Of a stretch of DNA of 64,000 nucleotides, positions 45,917 to 56,149 are shown in pieces. The stretch comes from Ipomoea triloba (taxonomy: Eukaryota > Streptophyta > Magnoliopsida > Solanales > Convolvulaceae): contig NC_044923.1 in assembly GCF_003576645.1 (NCBI RefSeq), positions 12,648,063-12,712,062 of the forward strand, given 5' to 3'. The stretch's first letter is position 1; the number at the start of each line of letters is the position of its first letter. Made by a program: the position numbers and the translations under genes. The notes under the pieces are model-generated. The model was not told the DNA's origin. It made no database searches and was given only the letters and a program-made list of their open reading frames with translations.

Positions 45917-48297
45917 TAATACCAGCAACTTAGCTAGGGTCCCTCGACTAATTTTAAAGGTCCTCTATTTAATTTTTTTGCTCGATTTAGTCCCCTAACA
46001 ACTAAAAAGTTATCTTGTTAGGTCCTCTACTAGATTTTTCGTTAATTATCCGTTAAAGAGAGGGACAAAGTCGTCTTTTCAAGCTTTGAGACATGGAATA
46101 AGTTATGTTAAGGTCAAAATATAAGTCAAAATTCTCAAATCCATAGTTAATGGCGTCATTTCCCATCTGAACGCAGAATGCACTACAAAAAAATAAAAAA
46201 CCTTTTATAATAAATAAATGAAAAAAATTGACGTCATATATTATTTTAAAATTTTTTAGAAAGTACATACAACACCAATTTTTAGCAAAAAACACTGACG
46301 TCGTATTGTTAAATTAACATAGAGAGAGAGAGAGAGAGATACCACGGTGGTTTTTAATTAAACTGACGTGGTATCATATTTTTTAAAAAATATATTAAAA
46401 AGATACGATGTCAGTTTTTTTTTTTAAATATCGACGCCATATCCCTTTATTAAAAAATTATAAAAATAGATACGATTTCGATTTTTAAGAAAACCTGATG
46501 TTGTATCTATTTTATAAATTAAAAAATAATTTGAAATATAATTTAATATAATATCTAAAATTAAAGTTTATCATAATTTTTAATATACAATAATTTCCCA
46601 AAAAATACAAAAAATTGTCATTTATTACAAACAAATAAATCAAAACAATTTAAAAAATATTTATTGCAATTCACACAGTTTTTTAAACAAATAATTCAAA
46701 ATAATTTAAAATTATTATTTTCAAAACACAAAAATTCACAAATCTAAATAATAATTCAAAAAAATTTTAAAACTCATAATGAGAATGAAGGTCGTGGTGG
46801 TGGTGGCGGCAGTTGTGGAGTGATGATCGTGGTGGAGGACTACAACGGTGAGAAGAGTGGAAGGTGATAGTAGTGGTGAACGACGATGGTGGCGGTGAAG
46901 AGTAGAAGAAACTAGTGGTGGCAGTGAAGAAGAAGAAGAAGAAGAAGAAGAAAAACTGACAGATCTAGACTTTAAAATGAATGGGTATATTTTAAGATAC
47001 GACTGACGTTGTATCCTTAATAAATAAAAAAATTAAAAAATTGTATAATTTACGCCATCGATTTTTCAAAAAGCCTACATCGTATTGTTTTTAAATTTAA
47101 AAAACATTCTGTAATTATTAATGATGTCAGTTTTTAAAAAGTGAACGTTATAAGTGCGAGGTAATATGATATTTTGTAGTAGTGATATGTCCACCTGAAA
47201 AACTCTCCAACGATCAACACTGCCCCTCCACGTTCCCAAACTCCCAGCTCTGTTGATTCTCCACCTCACCATTGGCGCAATCACCTCCTCCCCCTTCTTT
47301 CACTGTCACCGCAAACCTTTGCAATAATCCAAATGGCGACAACTAGTCGACTTTTTTGAGCTGGGTTTTCGAGATCATCTCCACCTCCGTTATTTCTCTC
47401 GCTATATATTCCATTCTTTTCTGATCTATCTGTTTCCTTTACTGACTGGACATTACTTGCCCCCGCTACCGTTACTGTCGTCCCGCCGTCTTTTGTCAAT
47501 CATCGTCAACTTAAGTTTCTCTTCGGAGGTAGTTGTTCAATTATTCTCGGATTCATTATTTAGCTTCGTGTCTTTTCAATTTTAACTGAATTGATGCAAA
47601 GCATAGATTGGTACATAGGACAATGTTCATGGAGTTGATACAATTGCTTGGTAAAACAAAATTTGGACTTGAGGTATACCAATCGAAATCCTCAAATTGT
47701 ATTGTATATGCATTTTGGTTAATCATGAAATGCAATAATGTTGGATCCCAAATTCATTGCTCCAGGCAAAAAATACCCAAGCAAAACTTATCACCACCAA
47801 GGCAAATCCATAACATTAAGTCAACATCAATTATCTCATAGATGGTCGACTCTTACTGCTCAAAGTGCAATTAATATTTATTAACTTCAATATTTTTCAG
47901 CCTAAGCCTTAAGTCCATAATCTACATTAAGTATCGACTTTCAAATAACGTAACGCAGGTCAAATATTTAAATATTATTAAAAACTAAAATATTCACTGT
48001 ATACATGCAATTAATAGTGTCCTAAACCCCTGTGCAAGAACTCTTAACAACCATGGATATGGAGATGGAGATCTTCGATGCTTCACGCTAGTCCAACTGC
48101 AAATTTAGGGATTTCATTATGCATTTTAGAGCTGGAATGTATATATAGCTTTACCCCTTATTTTGACAGATAACTAACGGTAAGACCTAGCAAGCTAATG
48201 TTTTAGTAGTTAGATAGGGGACCAAATCGAGCAAAAAATTAAATAGATGACCTTTTTAAGTAAATCGCAATAGTTAAAGGGCTCTAGTTGGTATTAA
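45917..48297. mobile_element. Large TIR element (2.4 kb) containing a nested CACTA-like element
   Basis: Arms of about 130 bp are inverted. The left has TTAATACCAGCAACTTAGCT, CCTCTATTTAATTTTTTTGC and CTCGATTTAGTCCCCTAAC. The right has the complements of TTAATACCAACTAGAGCCC, CATCTATTTAATTTTTTGC and CTCGATTTGGTCCCCTA. Inside, after the nested element, 47190-47530 is GC-balanced and CT-rich, resembling a captured 5' UTR or first exon with a possible donor near 47528. No protein was recognised. The frames at 47281-47499 and 47608-47841 are not convincing. Confidence 0.65.
46181..47184. mobile_element. CACTA-like non-autonomous element (1.0 kb)
   Basis: The left end CACTACAAAAAAATA and the right end (reverse CACTACTACAAAATATC) carry the CACTA signature. 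Subterminal repeats of GACGTCGTAT, GACGTGGTATC and ACGTCGTATCC occur in both orientations, as expected for CACTA elements. The 3-bp flanks differ (ATG and ATA), so the target duplication is not exact. The core has GGTGGTGG and (GAA)n stretches (about 46800-46955) and a (GA)n at 46321. No transposase is present. Confidence 0.7.
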
Positions 48298-48742
48298 CAA
48301 TTTTAAATAATATATTGAGAATGTGTAAGGAAAGGTTGTAAACAAGAATCATCACACCGTTGCTTGTATGGGTTTGTTGTGTGATGATTACAAGGAGGAT
48401 TTGAAAAAAAAAAGTGGAGGAGAGTGATAAGATGAAAGTGTGGCTTGAGAATTAATCAAAGGGGAGGGTAAAGAAAAAGATAAAATAAAATAATTAAAGG
48501 TTAGGAATTCGTTGAAGATTAGGTTGGTGTTGGAATAATAAAATGCGTGTGTCGGGCAAATGAAGTCATCTGCCATGTGGAGAAGTGATGACTGTTTTTG
48601 GACTTCTTGTCTCCATGCACACGGCACATACATGATTGACATTTTTTGCTTATACCGTCCAAAACCATAACCAGACATGTTGTCCCCAAGCTACCCTTTA
48701 TATTCCTAGTAATCTCACATGTATCCCTATTTATTTATTTAT

Positions 48743-49017
48743 AAATGTGTAGAGGAGAGGTATTTTGTAGGAATGAAAAATTTTGTTCGGGAGTGTAGGA
48801 ATTGACTTGGAAGACTTGAAGTGTAGTAATTGGGGTAATAAATTAGTGAATAGTAATTTTAGGTGTAGGAAATAGAGTAATAAATAGGGGAATAGTGCTT
48901 GCATAGTGAAAATAGTACACAAATTTAAGTATGAGTTTGTAGGAGTAGAAAATATTGTCAGGAAATGAATATTTAGAGGGGTTGTAATATTGTGTAAGAA
49001 TTGATTATATTAATTAG
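48743..49017 (-). repeat. 275-bp direct repeat, left copy (caulimovirid-like locus)
   Basis: About 98 percent identical to 52866-53140 (six differences counted by eye over 275 positions). On the minus strand it starts CTAATTAATATA and ends CTACACATTT. Its 3' side (left) borders ordinary plant-like DNA; its 5' side borders the end of a coding remnant. It lacks TG...CA ends. It may hold the promoter or polyadenylation part of the viral intergenic region. The short frame inside it is not a gene. Confidence 0.85.
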
Positions 49018-49079
49018 GGGAGTAGTTAATTGAAAAAGATGTGTGAAGAATTTTTCGTAGGAGTGATAATTTATGCCAA

Positions 49080-49640
49080 TAAAATGTTGTTAAAAATTTT
49101 AATTTAGTCTGTTTCAGCTCCATTGTAATAATTTTCATAATGAATTTCAAAATTATTATCTGAATTATAATTATCAGAGTCATAAATTACAGGATAAACA
49201 GGAGTTGAATATTTAGAGGATTCTCCTATTTCATAATTTATGTGTGCATGTTGTTGATGAAATTCTGCTTCAAAATTTCTGATATGTTTTGACTGGGAGA
49301 CCAGTTCAATAATTTCTCCAATTAAATTTTCTAATTTTTCTTCTTCAAAATATTTTTGGAATTGTTCTTTTCATTGTTCAATTATAAATGTTTCATGAAA
49401 TGTGGAGAATTTTAAATATTTTATAATTTGTTTTACCAAATCCGGATAAGGAAATCTTTTGAGCAAGTAAAAAAAAATTTCATTATAATTTGGGATATCA
49501 ATTTCGTATTCCATGAATTTTGTATCTTTTGATTTTCATCTAAATAATATGTTAGGAAATTATTTCCAAAATTTCTTTCAACTTGAAAATTTTCATTGTT
49601 ACCAAAATAGTCTTGAATAAATTTTTTATCCATCTCAGAA
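49080..49640 (-). pseudogene. Caulimovirid-like polyprotein remnant downstream of movement region
   Basis: A frame at 49633-49433, plus an adjacent stretch (about 49390-49110) in another frame, codes for Asn/Glu/Phe-rich sequence with an acidic, Ser/Tyr-rich part. This would fit the spacer between movement and coat domains of a caulimovirid polyprotein. At least one frame change and a stop separate the parts. Identification rests mainly on position. Confidence 0.35.
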
Positions 49641-50003
49641 TTTTAGGAAAATTTATTTTTTCTTAAAACGGTTGTAGAATTTGTTTTTCAAATTTTAGAT
49701 TTCTTCAAGAGTTTTTAAGCTTTACTCCTTCTTTTTACTACTTCCAGATATGATTCTTTTTAATATTATCAGTTCATGTTAGTTTTTATGCTTACCAATT
49801 AATCATATTTTATCTAATACCCTCACATTTTCATCCCTAACCTACTACCGGATTTCTCTGTCTACAATCCTAACAACATCTATGAACTTTAGTTGGGTAC
49901 TATTTTCCCTTCCTGGTACTTCTTCCCCGAAGGTTTTCTAGACTATACGGATTGCTTCAGCTCAAACATGATTTACGTCTATTGGATACAGATATGCATA
50001 TGA

Positions 50004-50354
50004 TTAAAAGTAAAGATAAAAACTAACATAAAGTAAGAAGATTAAGTTAGCATCATACCTCTTAGTGTCTTTTAAGGCTATAGTATAATTTGGACATAAA
50101 TAATGTATTCCAATATTATTATTCATGTCTACTTCTATTACCCCAATAACTTGTTTGTTTAATGAGGATTGATTCCTAGTATCTAAAACAACAACTGAGA
50201 CTTTTGTCCCGCTTTGTTTCATTACTAGTCCTCTAACTCCAATTGTAATTAGTCCTAAATGTATATCATTTAAATTTTTGGAAGAAATTTGGTTTATGCT
50301 TTCATTTGTCATTAATCCAAATGTTTCAGTCCTACCTTCTGGTAGTTCTAGCAT
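50004..50354 (-). pseudogene. Caulimovirid-like movement protein region, fragment
   Basis: The 116-codon open stretch matches the general pattern of the 30K-superfamily movement domain in caulimovirid polyproteins: a charged entry segment, a hydrophobic IHLGLI-type strand, a conserved Asp-Arg/Asn turn and further beta-strand-like segments. The frame upstream (to about 50600) is coding-like but interrupted by a stop near 50610. The frame ends in hydrophobic nonsense after a possible donor at about 50058. It is too broken to act. Confidence 0.5.
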
Positions 50355-50629
50355 TTCAGATCTATGTGTCCTAATTAAGCTAGAATTATTTTCTAAAATT
50401 CATGTTCTGTATAACATATTTGGCCTTAATGTGTTAATGTAATCATTTGACATAGTTTCTAGATCTCTTTCTGCATCAACAATTTGTTCTAATTGGTAAG
50501 AATTTCTGTTTGAATTTATTCTTAAAAGTCTATTTAAATAAGAAGGACTATTAGTTTGGTTTAATGTATTAATTCTAGAAGAACTAGGTTCTTCTGAGGT
50601 TAATGTTTTTTACCTTCCTGAAAAAGGAT

Positions 50630-50926
50630 TCATTTTTTCAAATTTTTCTTGACTTCTTCTAAAGTATATGTCAAGAAATTCTTTGTTTTGGGTTTAATTT
50701 GTGAAGAAATTTGAATATGTGAAAATTTTTTGGATAACAAATCTATGGAATTGTTTATCTCAATTAATTTTGGGTTTTCAATAATCTGTTTTTCTCTTAA
50801 AACTATGTCAATTTTTGTGTTAACATTTTCAATTAATTTTAATAAATTTGAAATTTTCTTTTCTTGTTGTTCCAACATAGTTTTTAAATAATCAATTTGT
50901 TTTGAAATCATTTCATTAGAATTCAT
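50630..50926 (-). pseudogene. Coiled-coil small ORF (virion-associated-protein-like), remnant
   Basis: 98 codons, Lys/Ile/Leu/Glu-rich, with regular hydrophobic spacing over most of its length that predicts a coiled coil. In caulimovirids a small coiled-coil protein is encoded directly before the movement-protein ORF, which is the position here. Sequence similarity is weak, so the call depends on context. The frame is open. Confidence 0.45.
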
Positions 50927-51185
50927 TCTTATTCAGAGATTTTATTCTGAAATTTTTATAATAAGACCTCTTAAAATTTTTACAGTTTCAAGTGTGCTAA
51001 ATATGTTTTATAATGAAAATAATAATTTTCTGAATTAGGAGGAGTTTCTTAAAATTCTTTTAATTGATTTTCAAGAGTTTCAAGTGCTGATTCAAAATCC
51101 TTAAGTAAATTTTTGTAAACTGTTAAAGTAGGATGTATCATTATTAATAATTTTCAGAAAAGTTTAAATATAAGAGATTTTAATT

Positions 51186-51392
51186 TTAACAAATTATTTT
51201 TGCTATCCATTCTTCAATTCCTTCTAAAATTTCTTTTTGAACTCCATAAGTATTTTGCATAATTTTATAAAAAGGGGAATTTGGATCATAATTTTTTCCT
51301 TCAGTATCTAACCATTTTTTAGTTTCTCTCATCTTATTTTTATAAAACTTTTGGTAAAATTTTAAAATTTCAACTTTTTCAAAAAAATTCAT
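51186..51392 (-). CDS. Small ORF of the caulimovirid-like locus, unidentified
   Basis: A 68-codon frame, the first after the leader, with basic and aromatic composition. Small first ORFs of unknown role are usual in badnavirus- and tungrovirus-type genomes. No conserved motif was recognised. A second coding-like stretch upstream (about 51400-51600) contains stops. It may not be expressed. Confidence 0.35.
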   Translation of the reverse strand: MNFFEKVEILKFYQKFYKNKMRETKKWLDTEGKNYDPNSPFYKIMQNTYGVQKEILEGIEEWIAKIIC

Positions 51393-51615
51393 GCCGAAAT
51401 TTGTGTAATAAAACTTTTCAGATTTTTAATATTTTCAATTAAGACAAAATTTATAATTTTCTAAAGCAAATTTATACATTTCAGGGTCTTGAGAAAATTC
51501 ATGTACTTCCGGGTTTTGATAAAATTCATGCATATATTTTTCAAAAATTAATTTAGATAATTCATATCCTCTAAGGATAATTTTGCAAATTCTTAAATGA
51601 GGGTGAATCATTTTA

Positions 51616-52799
51616 GGGGGGTGTATCCAATCATGACTTTTGTAGATTTTTAAAAACTTTTAAAATGATAGATTTTAATAAACTTTTATTGACTTTCATA
51701 GAGTCGTTCAAAACTTTTTAAAACTTTGTAAAACTCTATAAAAGTCTATATAAAAAACTTGCATAAACTTTTATCAACTTTTTTATTTTAAAAAGTCTAC
51801 AAAAGTCATTAAAATTCTAAATTGAATATATATCCTTACAAATTTTCATAAGCAATTCATAACAATATTAAACACTAAAATTTATAGTTATAGAATTGTT
51901 CAAATAAAATATTTAAAAATATAATTACTTTTTCTTGAGAAATTAATGTTTAAAAAAATATATAATTACTAGTTGCATAAAATAAAAAAAATTAATAATA
52001 TATATAAAAATTATATTTGATATACTGCTAGGTATCAAACAAAGAGCTATTATTTGCAATAACAATATGAGACTGCTAACAACAACAAGGTGCTTCTCTT
52101 TGTAGCCTCAAATTGCTATTGCGAACAATAGTTCACTATTCGTAATAGCATGTTGTTAAAAAGAAAAAAAGAAAAAATATATTACGAATAAACATATGAA
52201 TATTATGAAATATATAGTAAAAATTGACGGTCATAGATAAAAAAAAAAAATTTACTCTGTTCATGTATTTAGGAGAAAAAGTTTAGAAGTTAGGGATAAA
52301 AAGTTCATAGAAAAAAAAATCAAAATATACAAGCAACAATGAAATAAAAATAATATTATTTTAAATTTTTAGAGGAAGATTGTAAAGTTTAGGAGAGAGA
52401 AAAAAGTTGGTAGAGTTTAGGTATGTAGAAAATATAGGATAATGAAGAAAAAATAGATACCTTCAGTGTTGGTAGAAAGAAAATTTTGAAATCTTGGGGT
52501 TGGGGGTTGGATTTCAGCTATTTATATTTGAGAAGGAAAAGTATATAAAAGTCTACAGAAGTTCTAAAATTAAAAAGTCCTTACAAATTCATAACTTTTT
52601 GAATATCACATGACTTTTAAAGATTCTTTAAAAGTTTTAATTGAATACCACATGACTTTTTAAAACTCTTTAAAAATCTTGATCGAATACCACATGACTT
52701 TTAAATATTCTCTAAAAGTTTGAATTGAATACCTCCAAACTTTTAAAGTTCATAAAAGTCTTTAAAATTCTATGAAAGTCATGATTGAATACACCCCCC
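51616..52799. mobile_element. PIF/Harbinger-type element with TTA target duplication (1184 bp)
   Basis: The left end GGGGGGTGTATCCAATCATG and the reverse of the right end (GGGGGGTGTATTCAATCATG) are inverted. TTA flanks both sides (51613-51615 and 52800-52802), which is diagnostic for this superfamily. Subterminal ATGACTTTTAAA / ACTTTTATAGAC repeats extend the inverted structure by some 200 bp. The centre (about 51840-52500) is AT-rich with no transposase. It inserted in the leader of the caulimovirid-like locus between the primer site and the first small ORF. Confidence 0.85.
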
Positions 52800-52820
52800 T
52801 TAATTTCTCAGGATCGTAAA

Positions 52821-52833
52821 GGCTCTGATACCA
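52821..52833 (-). promoter_or_regulatory. Initiator Met-tRNA primer-binding site
   Basis: The minus strand reads TGGTATCAGAGCC, complementary to the 3' end of plant initiator Met-tRNA, the standard primer for caulimovirids and many LTR retrotransposons. It lies 32 nt downstream of the 275-bp repeat. In an LTR retrotransposon the site normally abuts the LTR, which argues for a pararetroviral leader rather than a conventional LTR boundary. Confidence 0.8.
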
Positions 52834-52865
52834 ATTTAGAGAGGGGGGTGCCTCTGCAGAGGTTA

Positions 52866-53140
52866 AAATGTGTAGATGAGAGGTATTTTGTAGGAATGAA
52901 AAATTTTGTTCGGGAGTGTAGGAATTGACTTGGAAGATTTGGAGTGTAGTAATTGGGGTAATAAATTAGTGAATAGTAATTTTAGGTGTAGGAAATAGAG
53001 TAATAAATAGGGGAATAGTGCTTGCATAGTGAAAATAGTACACAAATTTAAGTATGAGTTTGTAGGAGTAGAAAATTTTGTCAGGAAATGAATATTTAGA
53101 GGGGTTGTAATAGTGTGTAAGAATTGACTATATTAATTAG
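52866..53140 (-). repeat. 275-bp direct repeat, right copy
   Basis: Partner of 48743-49017, same orientation, six differences. On the minus strand it lies between a protease-like scrap (upstream) and the primer-binding site (downstream). The homology between copies ends sharply at both sides: TTAATTAG at 53140, AAATGTGTAG at 52866. Confidence 0.85.
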
Positions 53141-53199
53141 TCCCAAGTCTATAGTAGATGAGGTTGCTCCTGTATCTATTAAGATTGGTAGAATACATG
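53141..53199 (-). pseudogene. Retroviral-type aspartic protease scrap
   Basis: On the minus strand a short stretch encodes the aspartic-protease active-site pattern LIDTGAT with hydrophobic residues around it. It directly abuts the 275-bp repeat and is cut on the other side by the (TA)n at about 53209. In a caulimovirid genome the protease lies upstream of reverse transcriptase, so its junction to the intergenic repeat implies loss of the reverse transcriptase part or a rearranged insertion. Confidence 0.5.
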
Positions 53200-53209
53200 T
53201 ATATATGTA

Positions 53210-53261
<52 letters not shown>
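53197..53261. repeat. (TA)n microsatellite
   Basis: TATATGTATA followed by an uninterrupted (TA)n of about 50 bp. It separates the caulimovirid-like relic from the 3' end of the Helitron that starts at 53262. Confidence 0.95.
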
Positions 53262-53265
<4 letters not shown>

Positions 53266-55281
53266 TTTTTCAGGCGCATTGCGCGAACGGGATAATGCCC
53301 AATGTTTATTTTTAAATATGTATTTCGAAGTATATCAATGCAAGAAGATTATATAGGAGATGTTCATGGATATGTAACTAAGTGTTGAATTTGTTTATTT
53401 AAATCGGTAATTTAAAGTTTATGAATGCAATATAATTTATGAGAGATTGATTATAATTGTCATTAAAATAAATGTTTACAATTTTGTAAAAACGCTAATC
53501 TAAATACTTAGTCTAAAAATGATAGTATAAATAAATACCACTTTTTCGTTTGAATTTCTCTAAGTCTTTTTAATTTTCTTTCGGGTAGCATTGTCATTGT
53601 CTTTATCTTCAGTACTTGTTTTTTTTTTAATTCTTTATTGTTGGTATTTGGTAATGTGTCATGTGCAATTGAGTTATTGTGGTAGTATAGAGGGCAGCTT
53701 CATGCAATGAGATTATGATGTATGAAGTTGTGGATTTGTCCCGTTGTGTTTGTATATATGACAGATCTTAGTTGCATTATGAACTCTTGATCTTGCAAGC
53801 GCCTATTGATATTTGGCAGTGATAATTTTTCACCCCTATATGTTTCATGTACTGTGAGATCTGTGTCATACATTCTCATGTAAAAGTATTGAACAAAATA
53901 TTAATATATATTATATTTAATTTGTAGAAGATTAATGAGTAGTACATTTTGTTCTAGTTTCATAACTTGTTTACTTGATAGTAACAATAATAACTTTGCA
54001 AGTAGTCCGAATACTGATGCTGCAATTTATCCAGTTTCATCAAAAGTTTGTACATTCATTTTACACATGTTTATTTTGAAGTTCATATTTTTTGAATTAG
54101 TAGGAATGAGTGTAGTACTTGATTTTGTGTGTGCATGTGTGTGTGTGTCATTTTTTTCCGTAATTTTTTTTTTGATTTGATACTAATCTTGGAGTAACCA
54201 TTGCTCCTTTTTCATCACAATGCATGTAGTTAAATTGTTTGCCACTTTGTACATAAACACTTTTAATCAGTAGCTAAATCCTATATACCAATTATTTTTG
54301 TTGTCAAGATTGATGTTGATTTTGTCTTTAATCCAAGCAGATTGATTGTAGAAAATAAAATGAATTGTAAATTTATATTAGTTCTAATATATTCAAAAAA
54401 TGCACAATAAGTATTTTACATACAATATTAATGATGCTGCAACGGAAGCTATTTTTAAAATTTTTTCATTTTCTTAATTTGAAAGATTGATTCCAACAAT
54501 ATTGTAGTTTTAGCATCTTTTTACAATGTTCTATTGCCCTACATTGACATTTTTAATAATGAGTTTTAAATTAATTTATTGGGTTATTTGAATATCTTTT
54601 TTGTCAACAAATCCACCCTAAGTAGTTAATATATATAACATTAACATAATACTTGGTAAATAGATATAACATTATTTTGTAATATAACTTTGATATTTAA
54701 TTACAAGATAGTCTAAAAAGAAAATAATGAACAATGTAGTAAATATAATTAATTAATAAATTTGAAAGTAAGAAATCTTTGCATTGTAGAAAATATAGAC
54801 AATATAACTAATGCAATTATATCTCTTTTTAATTATTTTGGTAATGAATATTTTTTTTGAATAAAGACATTGTAGACATCGAATTATAAATTAAAGAAAT
54901 GCATATGTATTTTTTTTTTTGTAACTACTAATTTATTTAATTTAATAAGATTAATAAATTAGGGTACTTACTTTTGAATAATATACTCTAACATATTCGT
55001 AGTATATGTTCAACAATTTGTCAATCAACTTTGATTGTGATATGGTTCGAACCTAAGACCTTTCTTATAGATATTAATGGGTAAGTTAAAAGTTAACGGA
55101 ATATTAACGGAGAAGAGAATATTTAACGGAATATTTAACTGATAACCATATAATTAAGGATAAATTAGGAAATTTCAAAAAAAAAATATAAATCTAAATA
55201 ATCTGAACCATCCATTTGATTTAATAATTTGACCGTCATTTTTTCTACCCATTATAGGCCTAACTTTCTTTGACTCTTATT

Positions 55282-55285
<4 letters not shown>
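53262..55285 (-). mobile_element. Non-autonomous Helitron, family B copy 2 (2.0 kb)
   Basis: The minus-strand 3' end reads AACATTGGGCATTATCCCGT, a GC hairpin (TTCGCGCAATGCGCC), spacer, CTAA, then T. The 5' end has CTAATAAGAGTCAAAG, whose first bases have merged into a (TG)n(TA)n repeat. Both ends and several inner blocks match the copy at 5190-6709 (for example AGTTAACGGAATATTAACGG and ATTCAAACGAAAAAG-like blocks). It is about 500 bp longer than copy 1. No Rep or helicase is present. The frame at 53935-54180 is not credible. Confidence 0.8.
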
Positions 55286-55343
<58 letters not shown>

Positions 55344-55360
55344 TGCATGCATGTATGTAT
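55284..55360. repeat. Compound microsatellite (TG)n(TA)n(TATG)n
   Basis: GTGTGTGTGTGTATATATAT followed by repeated ATGT and GCATGCATGT. It lies at the 5' end of Helitron copy 2. Confidence 0.9.
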
Positions 55361-55422
55361 ATGAACTACACAATCATGCATTACAAGCTGCATAGGACAA
55401 TCAGACACTAATACATAAGAGA

Positions 55423-55700
55423 ACATCCGCTACACTTGCACAAGTGTAGTGGATGTGGGTGATGCGAAAAGGCCTAGGCATAGGTGTCGCGGAAAGCATA
55501 TGATTCTATTTTTTTTAATTAAAGACCTTTCGCGACTCGCGGAAAGTTAGGATTATTGTTTTATATAATCAAAGACTTTTCGCGAAAGTTAGGAGTGTCG
55601 AGGAAAGTTAATATTATTATTATTTTTTTAATACAATCTGCTACATTCTTTGCCTAGAAAGTGTTGCGGATTGTATTTTTTAAAAATATTTTATTTAATT
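55423..55700. repeat. CACTA-type terminal/subterminal repeat region
   Basis: A near-perfect palindrome, ACATCCGCTACACTTG / CAAGTGTAGTGGATGT, occupies 55423-55456 (one mismatch, 2-base loop). It is followed by recurring GTCGCGGAAAG, TCGCGACTCGCGGAAAG and TTCGCGAAAGTTAGGA words. Palindromic GTCGCG-type subterminal repeats next to CACTACA-like ends are typical of plant CACTA transposons. A CACTA transposase remnant lies on the right (57400-58329), so the region is probably one end of that element. Confidence 0.5.
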
Positions 55701-56013
55701 TTAAAACATCCTAATTATTTTTAAATTCAAAATTCCGTACACACATTTCCAAAACCAACGAACAAACACAACAATTTACAAAACTAATACAACAAATTAT
55801 CTATTTACAATAATTTGTAAACCAGCACAACAAACTTTCTACTCACAATAATAACTATCAACAGGAATATTATCACAATATAGTTTGTAATTATACGGAG
55901 TTATTCACAATTAACAATCAAAACAATATACTTACTATCAACACAATAATAACAATAATCAACACATTCAAAATTGAAATCAAGATAATTGTTCAACAAA
56001 ACACTATATCAAC

Positions 56014-56016
<3 letters not shown>

Positions 56017-56047
<31 letters not shown>

Positions 56048-56145
56048 CATTATCATCATCGTCATCATCGTCATCATCGTCATCATCATTCATCATCGTC
56101 ATCATTGTCATCGTCATCATCATCGTCATCATCATCATCATCAAT
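56017..56145. repeat. (AAT)n and (TCATCG)n microsatellites
   Basis: About ten AAT units are followed by mixed TCATCA / TCGTCA triplets over about 100 bp. No coding frame uses them. Confidence 0.95.
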
Positions 56146-56149
56146 AAAG

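Larger units (their letters stand above)
48743..53199 (-). mobile_element. Rearranged endogenous caulimovirid-like (pararetrovirus) locus
   Basis: On the minus strand the order is: protease-like scrap (53199-53141), 275-bp repeat, Met-tRNA primer-binding site (52833-52821), a leader now split by a Harbinger-type element, small ORF, coiled-coil ORF, movement-protein-like region, further acidic coding remnant, second 275-bp repeat. Small ORFs followed by a movement-protein module and primed by initiator Met-tRNA is the layout of plant pararetroviruses. Coat, reverse transcriptase and RNase H regions were not found. All frames are broken, so this is a dead genomic relic. Genus cannot be assigned. 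Confidence 0.6.

Noticed and set aside
48743..53140. Ordinary LTR retrotransposon reading of the 275-bp repeats
   Set aside because: The repeats lack TG...CA, the primer site is 32 nt away instead of adjacent, no polypurine tract is evident at the other repeat, and the coding order is caulimovirid-like. It is kept only as an alternative.
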